This document shows positions 8,365-18,300 of a DNA stretch of 35,600 nucleotides, piece by piece. A program made the translations under genes and the position numbers. The first letter of the stretch is position 1. Each line of letters opens with the position of its first letter. The stretch is from Bacteroidales bacterium. Its GTDB lineage: Bacteria > Bacteroidota > Bacteroidia > Bacteroidales > Paludibacteraceae. Under the pieces are notes generated by a model, which worked only from the letters and a program-made list of their open reading frames with translations, had not been told where the DNA came from and did no database searches. The stretch lies in the NCBI GenBank assembly GCA_015061185.1, contig SUWZ01000033.1:1-35600 (forward strand), given 5' to 3'.

Positions 8365-8395
8365 CAAAGGTAATTAATTAGTAGTAAATACCAAA
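8365..8395 (-). promoter_or_regulatory. Bacteroidota-type promoter, minus strand
   Basis: Read on the minus strand this is TTTG (8395-8392), a 19-base spacer and TACCTTTG (8372-8365), a full match to TTTG-N19-TAnnTTTG. Transcription should begin near 8358. The nearest gene in this direction starts at 8064. Confidence 0.7.
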
Positions 8396-8562
8396 TCTTT
8401 ATCTTGGATTTTTTTTCTTAGGAGATATGTGTCACTTTTGAGAAACTTTTAAGCAATTTTATCAGTCTCTTTTGATAACTGTTTTAAAGAGTGTTGAAAT
8501 ATATGCTTAATTTTCATCACAAACTCTTTTTAGCAAGGTTTTCTATATTCATTTCTTTATTG

Positions 8563-8570
8563 TATATTTG
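8563..8570 (+). promoter_or_regulatory. -7 element of the cysS promoter
   Basis: TATATTTG matches TAnnTTTG and lies 23 bases before the cysS ATG, giving a short leader. The -33 region at 8539-8542 reads TTTT and is only a weak match. Confidence 0.6.
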
Positions 8571-8593
8571 CAAGAGAATAATTCAGAATAAAA

Positions 8594-10060
8594 ATGGAAC
8601 ATAAATTAAAAGTTTACAATACATTAAGTAGAAAAAAAGAGTTGTTTGAACCCCTTAATTCTCCGCATGTAGGAATGTACGTATGTGGTCCTACAGTTTA
8701 TGGAGATGGGCATTTAGGACATGCAAGACCGGCAATTACCTTTGATGTTTTATTTCGTTTTTTGAAGCATCTGGGTTATCAAGTTCGTTATGTTCGTAAT
8801 ATTACAGATGTTGGGCATTTAGAGCATGATATGGATGAAGGCGAAGATAAAATTGCCAAAAAGGCGAGATTAGAGCAAAAGGAGCCTATGGAGGTCGTAC
8901 AATATTATTTGAACAGATATCACCAAGCTATGGAGCGATTAAATGTTCTTCCTCCAAGTATAGAACCTCATGCTTCCGGTCATATTATTGAGCAAATAGA
9001 ATTTGTTCAAAAGATTTTGGATGCCGGTTATGCGTACGAGAGTGAAGGGTCTGTGTATTTTGATGTTCGCAAATATAACGCAGATCATCATTATGGAAAA
9101 TTATCAGGTAGGAATATTGATGATTTGTTAGAAACGACGCGTAGTTTGGATGGACAAGATGAAAAACGTTGTTCATTAGATTTTGCGTTATGGAAGAAAG
9201 CGCAGCCCGTTCATATCATGAGATGGCCTTCGCCTTGGAGTGATGGGTTTCCGGGTTGGCACATGGAGTGTTCTGCCATGGGTACAAAATATTTGGGAGA
9301 AGAGTTTGACATTCACGGGGGAGGAATGGATTTGGTGTTCCCTCACCATGAATGTGAAATCGCTCAATCAACTGCTGCATTAGGAAAGGAAACTGTGCAC
9401 TATTGGATGCATAACAATATGATTACCATTAATGGTCAGAAAATGGGAAAATCATTGGGGAATTTTATTACGTTGGATGAGTTTTTTACCGGGAATCATA
9501 AACTTTTGTCGCAAGCCTATCATCCAATGACTATTCGTTTCTTTATTTTGCAAGCTCATTACCGAAGCACAGTAGATTTCAGTAATGAAGCATTGCAAGC
9601 ATCAGAAAAGGGCTTGGCAAGATTGATGGATGCTTATGCACGCTTGAAGCGAATAACTCCTTCTAAAGAGTCCTCTGTTGAAGTTGCCGACTTGCGAGCA
9701 AAATGTGAGGAAGCGATGTGTGATGATTTAAATACACCAATGGTAATTTCTTACTTCTTTGAAGTGGCTAAATCAATTAATTTGGTGGCAGATGGGAAAG
9801 CAACTTTGTCTGAGAGTGATGTGACAGAGTTGAAAGAGTTGTTCCAAATTTATTTACAAGATCTTTTGGGGCTTGATTTGGAGGGCGCATCAGATTCAAG
9901 TAGTGACGCATATAAAGGTGCTGTGGATTTATTGTTGGAAATCAGAAAAAATGCCAAAGAGAATAAAGATTGGGCTACAAGTGATAAGATTCGTAATGAG
10001 TTGACGGCATTGGGATTCAATGTGAAAGATACAAAAGATGGTTACGAGTGGTCTTTATAA
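8594..10060 (+). CDS. cysS: Cysteinyl-tRNA synthetase
   Basis: Class I aminoacyl-tRNA synthetase that charges tRNA-Cys in the cytoplasm. Visible are the zinc/active-site [15 protein letters not shown] with the HIGH-like [13 protein letters not shown] and [18 protein letters not shown] carry the other zinc ligands, and KMGKSLGN is the KMSKS loop. The C-terminal DALR-like and tail regions include [20 protein letters not shown], the usual ending. Length 488 is standard. Its own promoter is at 8563. An acyltransferase gene begins nine bases after its stop, so the two probably share a transcript. Confidence 0.96.
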   Translation: MEHKLKVYNTLSRKKELFEPLNSPHVGMYVCGPTVYGDGHLGHARPAITFDVLFRFLKHLGYQVRYVRNITDVGHLEHDMDEGEDKIAKKARLEQKEPMEVVQYYLNRYHQAMERLNVLPPSIEPHASGHIIEQIEFVQKILDAGYAYESEGSVYFDVRKYNADHHYGKLSGRNIDDLLETTRSLDGQDEKRCSLDFALWKKAQPVHIMRWPSPWSDGFPGWHMECSAMGTKYLGEEFDIHGGGMDLVFPHHECEIAQSTAALGKETVHYWMHNNMITINGQKMGKSLGNFITLDEFFTGNHKLLSQAYHPMTIRFFILQAHYRSTVDFSNEALQASEKGLARLMDAYARLKRITPSKESSVEVADLRAKCEEAMCDDLNTPMVISYFFEVAKSINLVADGKATLSESDVTELKELFQIYLQDLLGLDLEGASDSSSDAYKGAVDLLLEIRKNAKENKDWATSDKIRNELTALGFNVKDTKDGYEWSL

Positions 10061-10069
10061 GCAGGTTGT

Positions 10070-11161
10070 TTGAAAGGGGAGATTAAATATATGAATGTGG
10101 CAAGGGGGATTTTAATCTCCCTTGTTGTTATTGGTCATATCGACATTCCAACCTATATATCTCGATTTATTTATCTTTTTCATATTGCTGCCCTCTTTTT
10201 TATTAGTGGTTATTTTTCAACGATAGATGTCACCTCTTGGCGAACTTCTTGTGTTTCTTGTTTTAAAAGAGTTGGGAAGTTATACCTCTATTACCTTACG
10301 TATGAAGTCTTGTTTTTATTGTTTAAAAATCTCTTTTTTAAGTTGGGTTTTTATGCAGAAGGTGTGGTGTATGGTGGTAAAATGATTCATCCGGATACAT
10401 GGTGTGATTTAGCAATAAATTTTGCACTAATCGTAATTGGTATGGGACGAGAAGTGATGGCTTCCGCTTTTTGGTACTTTATTTCATTGATTTTTACCAT
10501 TGTAATTTTTACGTTCATTCGGTTTGTGGTTGTTAGGCAGTCGCTGATTAAACCAGAGAGGTTAGAGTTGCTGTTGATTTTTTTTGTTTTTTCTCTTGGT
10601 TGCGTCTGTAATCATTGGAATATTTACTTACCCCGCATTGCCCCTGCATGCACTTTAATTTTGCCTTTCTATTGGGGGTATTTACAGGCTGGAGGAAGAA
10701 TCAATTTGAAGTTTAATAACCTCATCGTATTGTTATTATCTTTCATAGGATTGGTTATATTGTCTAATTATGGGTCGATATCGATGAATGCCAATATGTT
10801 TCCTAACGCCTTCTTTTTTGTTTTGGCAACCTTCTGTGGCGTTTATATGACAATAGGGGGGGCTAAGTTGATAGAAATTCATTTTGGGACCATTACCAAT
10901 GTTTTTCGATACATAGGGAGAAGATCCGTTGCTGTTATGATATTTCATATCTTCTCTTTTAAGATGGTTTTCCTTTTACAATATGTTATGGGAGAAATTC
11001 CATATTCTGCGGTAAGTCAGTTGTTAGGTAATCCTAATGGATCGTTACTTTGGTTTCTATTGTTTCTTTTATCGGGAATCTATTTTTCAATATTCTTATT
11101 TAGAGGAGTGGAAAAATTACTTTCCGTTTTAGGCAAGCAGATAAAGAATGTGTTAAAGTAA
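10070..11161 (+). CDS. Acyltransferase-3 family integral membrane protein
   Basis: Multi-pass membrane protein of the acyltransferase-3 family, which moves acyl groups (often acetyl) onto surface polysaccharides or other envelope molecules; the substrate is not readable. The family's N-terminal signature is present as NVARGILISLVVIGHI, with the conserved Arg and His. About ten hydrophobic segments follow to the end. I keep the TTG at 10070, because family members have several residues before the RG motif. ATG 10091, with an AAGGGGAG ahead of it, is the alternative and would cut the protein to MNVARG. The gene sits nine bases after cysS, in the same frame. Confidence 0.8.
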   Translation: MKGEIKYMNVARGILISLVVIGHIDIPTYISRFIYLFHIAALFFISGYFSTIDVTSWRTSCVSCFKRVGKLYLYYLTYEVLFLLFKNLFFKLGFYAEGVVYGGKMIHPDTWCDLAINFALIVIGMGREVMASAFWYFISLIFTIVIFTFIRFVVVRQSLIKPERLELLLIFFVFSLGCVCNHWNIYLPRIAPACTLILPFYWGYLQAGGRINLKFNNLIVLLLSFIGLVILSNYGSISMNANMFPNAFFFVLATFCGVYMTIGGAKLIEIHFGTITNVFRYIGRRSVAVMIFHIFSFKMVFLLQYVMGEIPYSAVSQLLGNPNGSLLWFLLFLLSGIYFSIFLFRGVEKLLSVLGKQIKNVLK

Positions 11162-11542
11162 TATCAATAACCTCTATGACAGAATTGGCTTCAATGCTGT
11201 TCAGGATGAGAGTTGTGGCATTTTGTAGTAGCCAAGATCTGCTTTCTGATAAGCAAGAAAGCCTCGGTGGTCTATCTGATACGTCACTTCAAGTAGGGTG
11301 TCGGTCTTCAGGAGAATTTCTGTTATCTTGATAAACTATACAATAGCAGCAGGAACTTGTTCAGGAGGTCAGTGTGAGACATACCGGAGAACAATGACAC
11401 AATAACAAAACCCTCTGCTTCACAGTGGAGTAGAGGGCAATATCATATCTCATCAAAACCGATGACTGGTTAGAACTCTGATTTAGGTGACGCAATGATA
11501 AAGTCAGGAAATAATATAAAACGTAATTTATTGAAGTTGACT
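11162..11542. other. Gene-poor stretch, less A/T-rich, possibly a decayed gene
   Basis: No intact gene is visible. The base composition is visibly richer in G and C than its neighbours. On the minus strand two adjoining open stretches in different frames (about 11442-11326 and 11331-11207) and a third to about 11165 have protein-like composition, for example SLFSGMSHTDLLNKFLLLLY and TYQIDHRGFLAYQKADLGYY. They could be pieces of one broken gene. A 51-codon frame is also open on the plus strand from 11176, so chance is a serious alternative. A hairpin at 11411-11437 (CCCTCTGCTTCAC/GTGGAGTAGAGGG) has no T-tract. Confidence 0.35.
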
Positions 11543-11591
11543 AAAAAAAAGGATGAATTATGGTGTTTGTAATAAAAACCTAATCCATCCT
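11543..11591 (-). terminator. Rho-independent terminator after the CotH-type gene
   Basis: On the minus strand AGGATGGATTAGG pairs imperfectly with CCATAATTCATCCT across a 15-base loop, followed by eight T's. It starts 38 bases after the stop of the CotH-type gene. Confidence 0.75.
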
Positions 11592-11628
11592 CATAGGTGA
11601 CGAGATAACAATATCCCCTTAAACTTTA

Positions 11629-14600
11629 TTACTCTTTGATAATCTTGGTTGTATATTGGAACGAATTACTATGAATTTTCAGTAGATACATACCCTTCTT
11701 CAGAGATGTAACATCCAATTGTGTTTGATTATCAACCATCTTTTCAATCAATATTCGACCTGAGATATCACAGATTACTATCTGACATCTCTCTTGAGTC
11801 ATAGATATATGCAAGAAGTCGTGAACAGGGTTCGGATAAACTATGGCACTATTTTCATTTACAATAATGGTAGGAACATCAGTCTTTGCAGGATTTTCTT
11901 TATTAAATGTAGGCATTGCTGTAACCTCCCATGAGTTCTCATTTTTGTTAAGAGAAAAACGAGCAAAGGATTCCCCCTTGAGGTGAGGTTTGTAACAAAT
12001 TGAGTCGATGACAATAGTATCTCCATTTGCGATTTTAGATAAAGAAACAGTCTGAGTTCGAGATGTCGGTAGTGAAAAATTTGTGTGCAGAGGACCTTGT
12101 TCCGGTTGAGAGTCTGCCCAAAATACCTTATACCCTTTAGCCGGAATGGTAGTTGCGACAGAATCTGTAGCAGGGATTTGGAATTTTGTCAAATTCTTTC
12201 TTGCATCCGATAAGAAGTAACCGGCAATATTAACGCTTTCCCATCCATCGTTGTAAATCTCAATCCAATCATTACTTTCTCTTGCTTCATCGACAAAAGT
12301 ACTATTGGAGATGCAAATCTCGTTTAGATATAGATTTTCTTCTTTGTTAAATTCTTCATCCTCTGATGTTTTCTCAAATACGGCACGAAGAGTACCTCCA
12401 AAGAAATGGTCGTCATAAAAATATTTTTCGTTGCAAACTTTTTTATGGATAATATCTTTTTGAGAAGTTTGAATATCCATGTCAAAATAGAGTGTATTAC
12501 TAGTTTTAGTGTGGTTATGAACTTCAACTGCAATTATATTTTTCCCATTGCGGAAAGCAGAAGCCGGAAGAGTGATGTCGTAAGTTTTGCGGGACGCACC
12601 AAAGTAAACTTTCGATTTGTCGTCATAAGCAATTTCTCCGTCATGTAAATTAGCCCTAACAATTTCTTCTCCGTTTAGGTAAACAATAGCTGCATCATTA
12701 ACAGTTGTAGATAAAGTGATGTCGCCAAATCCGGTGGTGTCATTAATCTGCAGATTGTATCTAAAATAAGCCGTTGTAATATAGTCTTCTCCGTTAGACT
12801 CGTACATGTTTAGTTGAGAATCGGTGTTTTCGTATCCAAATCCCATTCGCCCATTTATATTTTTCCAATTATTACAGTCAAAATCAATATTTTTCCAATT
12901 AGGATCGGTTATTTCTCCTTGGTCATAACACTTCCAATAGTAAGCATAGGAATAGTAAGGCTCTCTTTCTGTAACCTCCCAGTGATCAAATTTATATCCC
13001 GGAGGAACAATCGGTTCAACACTCAGTGGAAGGTTTTCAAAATAGTTGCTATACAAATTGGAAACATCAGCAGTTTCAAAGTGATTAATTTTGTATTCAA
13101 CGCGAGGAACGTCTGTAACAATATTTAAAGCGCATGAGTCGCTATAGTAAAGTCCGTGAGAAGTGAGGTTGAATAAGTTTTTAGGACGCGCTTTTGCGAA
13201 TGCTTTAATTTTAGAGATTCCGCTACTATATCCACTTGCAGCCCCCTTTTGTCTTCTGAAGTAGTTCAATTCAGAAGAGATAATAGAGGTAACACTATCC
13301 AATTGAGCATTTAGTCGTTTTTCAGAAAAAGTAGTAGGGAGGTGTACAACCATTTTGGTCATCAAGCGAAATCTAAAAAGGTCGTTTTTCAAAAAAGCGT
13401 CAAACAATTGATTAGATCTAGCATATTTGTATGAATTAGTATTTCTGTTGTCCTCATAAAGAGAAAATCCAAAGTCGGTATCATATAAGATCCATCTCCA
13501 TTTGCCATTCCTTTTTTTCTTCCAAGCTTTTATATTCCCGCCCGGCCAATCCCTATTGCAGAGATAGATTTCAGCAGTCAGATAGTTTAATAATTCTTCT
13601 ACATCGACGTATGCGCAAATAGAGTCATACATACCATCAGCATTCATATCTTTCACATTGGTAAAATATTCAAACATATCACTGTAGTCTGATTCATTTC
13701 CTGCATTATCATATTTGCTGCGACCTTCGTGGATATAAATACTATCTTCATCTAAACCATAATTAGAGAAAACGAAGTCTTCACCGGTTCGTTCTCGTAT
13801 ATTTAGCATTCCGTAGTAGGATCCGTTAATATATACTGCTGCAGGTTCGTAAGCTTGATGATCAATGTCCATTCTGCCAATCAGAGCAGATTGAAGGAAC
13901 CCATCGCGAAGCATAGTTGAGCCATAATCATTCCCCGAATTTCTAAGAACGATGCTTTTCCACTTCAAATTAGGTTTTTCTTTAAATATTGGATAGTCAA
14001 ATCGATTATTGCCAAAAGTTTTATTCGCTTTGACTTTGATGGATTTCGTTTTATTAGTGCGAGAACACCCACCGAACCCTCCGATGCGAACCTCTTGATT
14101 CATCTGTTCATTTTTATCCAAGTCGTAGTATTCAAAATTGCAAGGGCGATCCCAATCTTGCACGTAATTAGCGCGAGGAATACCTGCATTACAACCAGAA
14201 GAAACAGGAGCACCGTTTTTCCCAACCACTAAAAAGCCCAAACTATCGCCGTAAAAAAAATCATACTCAGAAACCAAAGATATGACGGGGAGGGTTATTT
14301 GGCGAGTTTCAAAGAAATAACTACCGGTGGATATATCACTACGATGTTTTCCTTTTGTTATCGCAATTGCTCTGATAGGAGTATTTTTTGTGAGGGTTAT
14401 TGAATCTGTATATAGCAATGAATCAATGGGTTGAGGCTCAGAGCCATCTGTTGTGTAGTAAATTTTTGCTGTAGAATCTTTGCAAATGATTCTAATTTTT
14501 TGCGAGTTTTTATAGAATCCCGGAAGAGGTGAAAATGATGGTTTAGGACATTGGTGGGTTATAATTGAAGTGGTATCATTTTCTCTATTAGGAGTAGGAT

Positions 14601-15069
14601 TGGAAAATAGAACAATTTCCTCTTTGTTAGTAACCATTCTTCCGACAGACGAGTTTCGATAGGACTCTTTATAGGTGAATTTATCCGAAACAGCTCCTTC
14701 TGCAGTAGTTAGGTAAAGAGTTCCTCCATCAGCCTCCAATTTAAAGTTTGCGTGGAAAGCTTGATCCAATTTATCCATATAGATAATTTTGTAGGAATGA
14801 GGCGTTAAAATATATTCAGAAGCATTTAAGGTGGAGTCGTATGGCATTTGCCATTTAAAAGGATTCTTTGCGTCATCGGAAACAAATAGAGTAGATATGT
14901 CAACATCTTCATTCCCATTGTTGTACAATTCTATCCAACCTTCAAAATTAAAGTTAGAATTAATGTGGAAAGAAATATTTTTAGGCATAACTTCATTGAT
15001 AATGACAGATGCGCCGCAAAATAAGTAATTTACAAAAAGTAAAATTGATAAAAATATAATTCTTCTCAT
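11629..15069 (-). CDS. CotH-kinase/lamin-tail multidomain surface protein with T9SS sorting domain
   Basis: Secreted 1146-residue protein. In order: signal peptide (to ~21); lamin-tail domain (~22-165, VIINEVMPKN, GWIELYNNG); chitobiase/hexosaminidase-C-like domain (~175-255, AKIYYTTDGSEPQ, PIRAIAITKGK); and a CotH kinase-like domain (~260-650) with RIGGFGGCSRTNKTKSIKVK, NIRERTGEDF and the acidic WRWILYDTDFGFSL. A jelly-roll-like region follows (~725-870, NDAAIVYLNGEEIVRANL), then a second lamin-tail domain (~915-1040, LNEICISN, DWIEIYNDG). The C-terminal sorting domain (~1075-1146) has VYPNPVHDFLHI, DISGRILIE and LKKGMYLLKI. The last is the type A signal for export by the type IX system. Known CotH proteins phosphorylate secreted substrates; kinase activity here is inference. 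It has its own promoter and terminator and stands alone. Confidence 0.88.
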   Translation of the reverse strand: MRRIIFLSILLFVNYLFCGASVIINEVMPKNISFHINSNFNFEGWIELYNNGNEDVDISTLFVSDDAKNPFKWQMPYDSTLNASEYILTPHSYKIIYMDKLDQAFHANFKLEADGGTLYLTTAEGAVSDKFTYKESYRNSSVGRMVTNKEEIVLFSNPTPNRENDTTSIITHQCPKPSFSPLPGFYKNSQKIRIICKDSTAKIYYTTDGSEPQPIDSLLYTDSITLTKNTPIRAIAITKGKHRSDISTGSYFFETRQITLPVISLVSEYDFFYGDSLGFLVVGKNGAPVSSGCNAGIPRANYVQDWDRPCNFEYYDLDKNEQMNQEVRIGGFGGCSRTNKTKSIKVKANKTFGNNRFDYPIFKEKPNLKWKSIVLRNSGNDYGSTMLRDGFLQSALIGRMDIDHQAYEPAAVYINGSYYGMLNIRERTGEDFVFSNYGLDEDSIYIHEGRSKYDNAGNESDYSDMFEYFTNVKDMNADGMYDSICAYVDVEELLNYLTAEIYLCNRDWPGGNIKAWKKKRNGKWRWILYDTDFGFSLYEDNRNTNSYKYARSNQLFDAFLKNDLFRFRLMTKMVVHLPTTFSEKRLNAQLDSVTSIISSELNYFRRQKGAASGYSSGISKIKAFAKARPKNLFNLTSHGLYYSDSCALNIVTDVPRVEYKINHFETADVSNLYSNYFENLPLSVEPIVPPGYKFDHWEVTEREPYYSYAYYWKCYDQGEITDPNWKNIDFDCNNWKNINGRMGFGYENTDSQLNMYESNGEDYITTAYFRYNLQINDTTGFGDITLSTTVNDAAIVYLNGEEIVRANLHDGEIAYDDKSKVYFGASRKTYDITLPASAFRNGKNIIAVEVHNHTKTSNTLYFDMDIQTSQKDIIHKKVCNEKYFYDDHFFGGTLRAVFEKTSEDEEFNKEENLYLNEICISNSTFVDEARESNDWIEIYNDGWESVNIAGYFLSDARKNLTKFQIPATDSVATTIPAKGYKVFWADSQPEQGPLHTNFSLPTSRTQTVSLSKIANGDTIVIDSICYKPHLKGESFARFSLNKNENSWEVTAMPTFNKENPAKTDVPTIIVNENSAIVYPNPVHDFLHISMTQERCQIVICDISGRILIEKMVDNQTQLDVTSLKKGMYLLKIHSNSFQYTTKIIKE

Positions 15070-15134
15070 GATTTTGAAACTTTAACTTTATATATAAACA
15101 GTTCATTTTAAGAGTAAAAAAGAGACTCAAAGTG

Positions 15135-15166
15135 CAAATATATACTATTTCTATATAACTGCCAAA
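15135..15166 (-). promoter_or_regulatory. Bacteroidota-type promoter for the CotH-type gene
   Basis: On the minus strand this reads TTTG (15166-15163), a 20-base spacer and TATATTTG (15142-15135), matching the consensus. The leader to the ATG at 15069 is about 60 bases. Confidence 0.75.
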
Positions 15167-15330
15167 ATTTATTTAATTCTTTGTATTATAGGTAAATACT
15201 GAATTAAAAACTGAGATAGGAGATTTGTTTCTTTTTAATAGATGTAATATGCGAAGAGATTTTTTAGTTAAAAGTATTATAATTGGACAATAATTAAGTA
15301 AGATTTGAGAATAAAACTTTTGTTTAAATT

Positions 15331-15362
15331 TTTCGTCACTCCACAAAATAGGAGTATTTTTG
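15331..15362 (+). promoter_or_regulatory. Promoter for the CoA-dehydratase activase gene
   Basis: TTTC at 15331-15334, a 20-base spacer and TATTTTTG at 15355-15362. The -7 element matches fully and the -33 element in three of four bases. The expected start point is around 15368, which places it at or beyond the first in-frame ATG (15367) and favours the next ATG at 15388. Confidence 0.65.
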
Positions 15363-15387
15363 CAGAATGAATATAAAGGCTGTAAAA

Positions 15388-18300
15388 ATGGTAGAAAATA
15401 GTTACAGAATAGGTCTTGATGCAGGATCGACTACATTAAAATTGGTGTTAGTAGATAAAACAGGAGATGTTGTATATAAGGATTATCGTCGTCATCATGC
15501 AGACGTGTTAAATTCGTTGATAGATTCACTTAATGCACTGAAATCGAAATTTGGAGATATTGATGTAGCAATAAAAGTTACCGGATCTGCCGGAATGGGA
15601 TTGTCAGAGAGGTATAAAATACCATTTATTCAAGAAGTAATTTCTGCGACTAAAGTTATAGAGGAGAAGTATCCATCCGTTAAGACATTAATAGATATAG
15701 GTGGAGAGGATAGTAAGATGATTTTCTTTGGTAAAGATATGCAGCCTGATATTCGTATGAATGGGAATTGTGCAGGAGGAACCGGAGCCTTTTTGGATCA
15801 GATGGCAGCCATATTGAATGTCTCTGTATCAGAGTTGAATGATTTGGCGATGAATTCAACATCTGTGTATCCTATTGCATCACGATGTGGTGTCTTTTCG
15901 AAAACAGACATTCAGAACCTTATTGCGTTGAATGTCAAGCGAGAAGATATAGCCTCCTCTATATTTAATGCCGTAATAACACAAGTTATATCAACGTTGT
16001 CTCGTGGATGTGATGTTGCGCCAAAATTATTTTTGTGTGGAGGTCCATTTGCTTATATCCCATATTTGTATGAAGTATTAAAAGAAAAATTATCATTTTC
16101 TGACGAAGAAATTATCTTGTCAGAACATGCGTCAGTAGTACCGGCATGGGGAGCTTCGCTGTCATTAAAAGTAGGAGAATCTTTGCAGCCAATCTCCTCA
16201 ATCATAGAGTCGTTACAATCTCAGGACAGCTATTTTCGTCCAAAATCAAGCGGGCTACAGCCACTTTTTTCTTCTTCTCAAGAATTTGAGGATTGGCAAG
16301 AAAAGAAATCTCAGAGTAAGATAGAGATAATATCAATCAATGAGGTCAAAGATGGATTATGTTATATCGGGATAGATTCCGGATCCACTACAACTAAGAT
16401 AGTTGTAACCGATGTGGAAGAGCGAATATTTTATACTTTTTATAAAAAAAATGGTGGTCGACCGTTGGAGACTGTAAAAGAGGGATTGTCTCTATTGTTA
16501 GAAGAAGCCAAGAAGGCGGGAGTTTCTTTAAAAGTGGCCGGTAGTTGTTCCACCGGATATGGAGAGGATTTAATAAAGACAGCCTTTGGATTAAATTATG
16601 GGATGGTGGAAACCATAGCACATTATACGGCAGCCTATAAACTCAATCCGAAAGTCTCTTTTATATTGGATATTGGGGGGCAAGACATGAAGGCCATATT
16701 TGTAGAAAATGGAAGTATTAATCGTCTTGAAATTAATGAGGCATGTTCTTCCGGTTGTGGCTCTTTTTTAGATAGTTTTGCACAATCATTAAATTGTCCG
16801 ATTTCTGAATTTGTCAAGCAGGCATGTCAGAGTGAAAATCCTTCTGATTTAGGAACACGATGCACTGTTTTTATGAATTCAAAAGTTAAACAGTCTTTAA
16901 GAGAGGGAGCACCGTTGGCAGATATTTCAGCCGGATTGGCCTATTCTGTTGTAAAGAATTGTCTTTATAAGGTATTGAAAATAAAGGATATGTCCGAAAT
17001 GGGGCAGCACATAGTTCTACAAGGTGGGACAATGAGGAATAGTGCAGTTGTAAGGGCATTTGAGTTATCTGCCAATAAAGAAGTTATTGTTTCAAACATC
17101 CCTGAATTGATGGGGGCATACGGAGCTTCACTTTTTGCTAAAAAGCAAAATGAGAAAATGTGTTCAGAGGTTGTTTTATTGGAGTCAATTGTTGATTTAA
17201 AAGATTATCTTTCAGAACCATTAAGATGTGTAGGATGTGAAAATAATTGCCAGATATTAAAAAATACATTTGCAAACGGAAAGGTATATTATTCAGGAAA
17301 CAAATGTGAAAAAGTATATACCAATAAGGGTGAAAAGGGAAGAGTAGCCTTTAATCTCAGTTTTTATAAAAATGAGATGGCATTTAAGAAATCCCTAAAA
17401 GGAAAATTGGAGCAACCTTCTATGACAATTGGAATTCCGAGGGCATTGAATATGTACGATAATTTCCAATTTTGGTATCATTTATTTACTTTAAATAACA
17501 TACAAGTAAAGTCATCATCGCGTTCAACCTACTCTTTGTATGAAAAAGGATTGAACACGGTAATGGCAGATAATATATGTTTCCCTGCAAAATTGTTGCA
17601 TGGTCATGTATTCGATTTAATGGGTAAGGGCGTCGATCGAATCTTTTTTCCGTATGTTGTGTATGAAAAATTAGAAAAAGGTTCTCAAAATAGTTTTAAT
17701 TGCCCTATTGTTGCTGGTTATTCGGATGTAATAAAGAGTGCTATCAACACATCAAAGAGGTCTAATATCCCGTTAGATTCTCCGGTAATAAATTTTAAAG
17801 ATATTAAATTATTAGAGAAATCTTGCCGAGTATATTTAAAAACGCTATTAGGTGAGAATTATAATAAAAAGCGTTTTAAAGAGTCGTTCATGCAGGCGAT
17901 TAAAGCCTCAGAAGATTTCTCTAACAAAATAGCAGATAGGGCAACAGCTCTTTTAGAAAAAGCAAAAAAAGAGGGTCGATTTGTAATTTTATTGGCTGGT
18001 CGTCCATATCATAATGACCCACTGATACAGCATAAGGTTTCTGAAATCATTACTTCATTTGGAGTTGATGTTGTGACGGAGGATTTAGTTCGTATGGATG
18101 AGATTGAACATCAAGATTCTCATGTCATAAAACAGTGGTCGTATGTAAATAGGATTGTGAGAGCTGCAGAGTGGGTAGCATCAACAAATGAAAATGTTCA
18201 TTATGTGCAATTAACTTCATTTGGCTGTGGACCTGATGCTTTTATATTAGATGAGGTGTCAGATATATTGAAACGAGGAGGAAAGAATTTAACCTTGTTA

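Noticed and set aside
8438-8480. TTATCA/TGATAA inverted repeat upstream of cysS
   Set aside because: The arms are only six bases in very A/T-rich DNA, so chance explains it.
11176-11334. A 51-codon plus-strand frame between the acyltransferase and CotH-type genes
   Set aside because: No recognisable motif or promoter, and the opposite strand is equally open there, which is expected in a less A/T-rich stretch.
15367-15387. First in-frame ATG of the activase gene
   Set aside because: The -7 element ends only four bases before it, so the transcript probably starts at or after this codon; the ATG at 15388 still gives the full ATPase domain.
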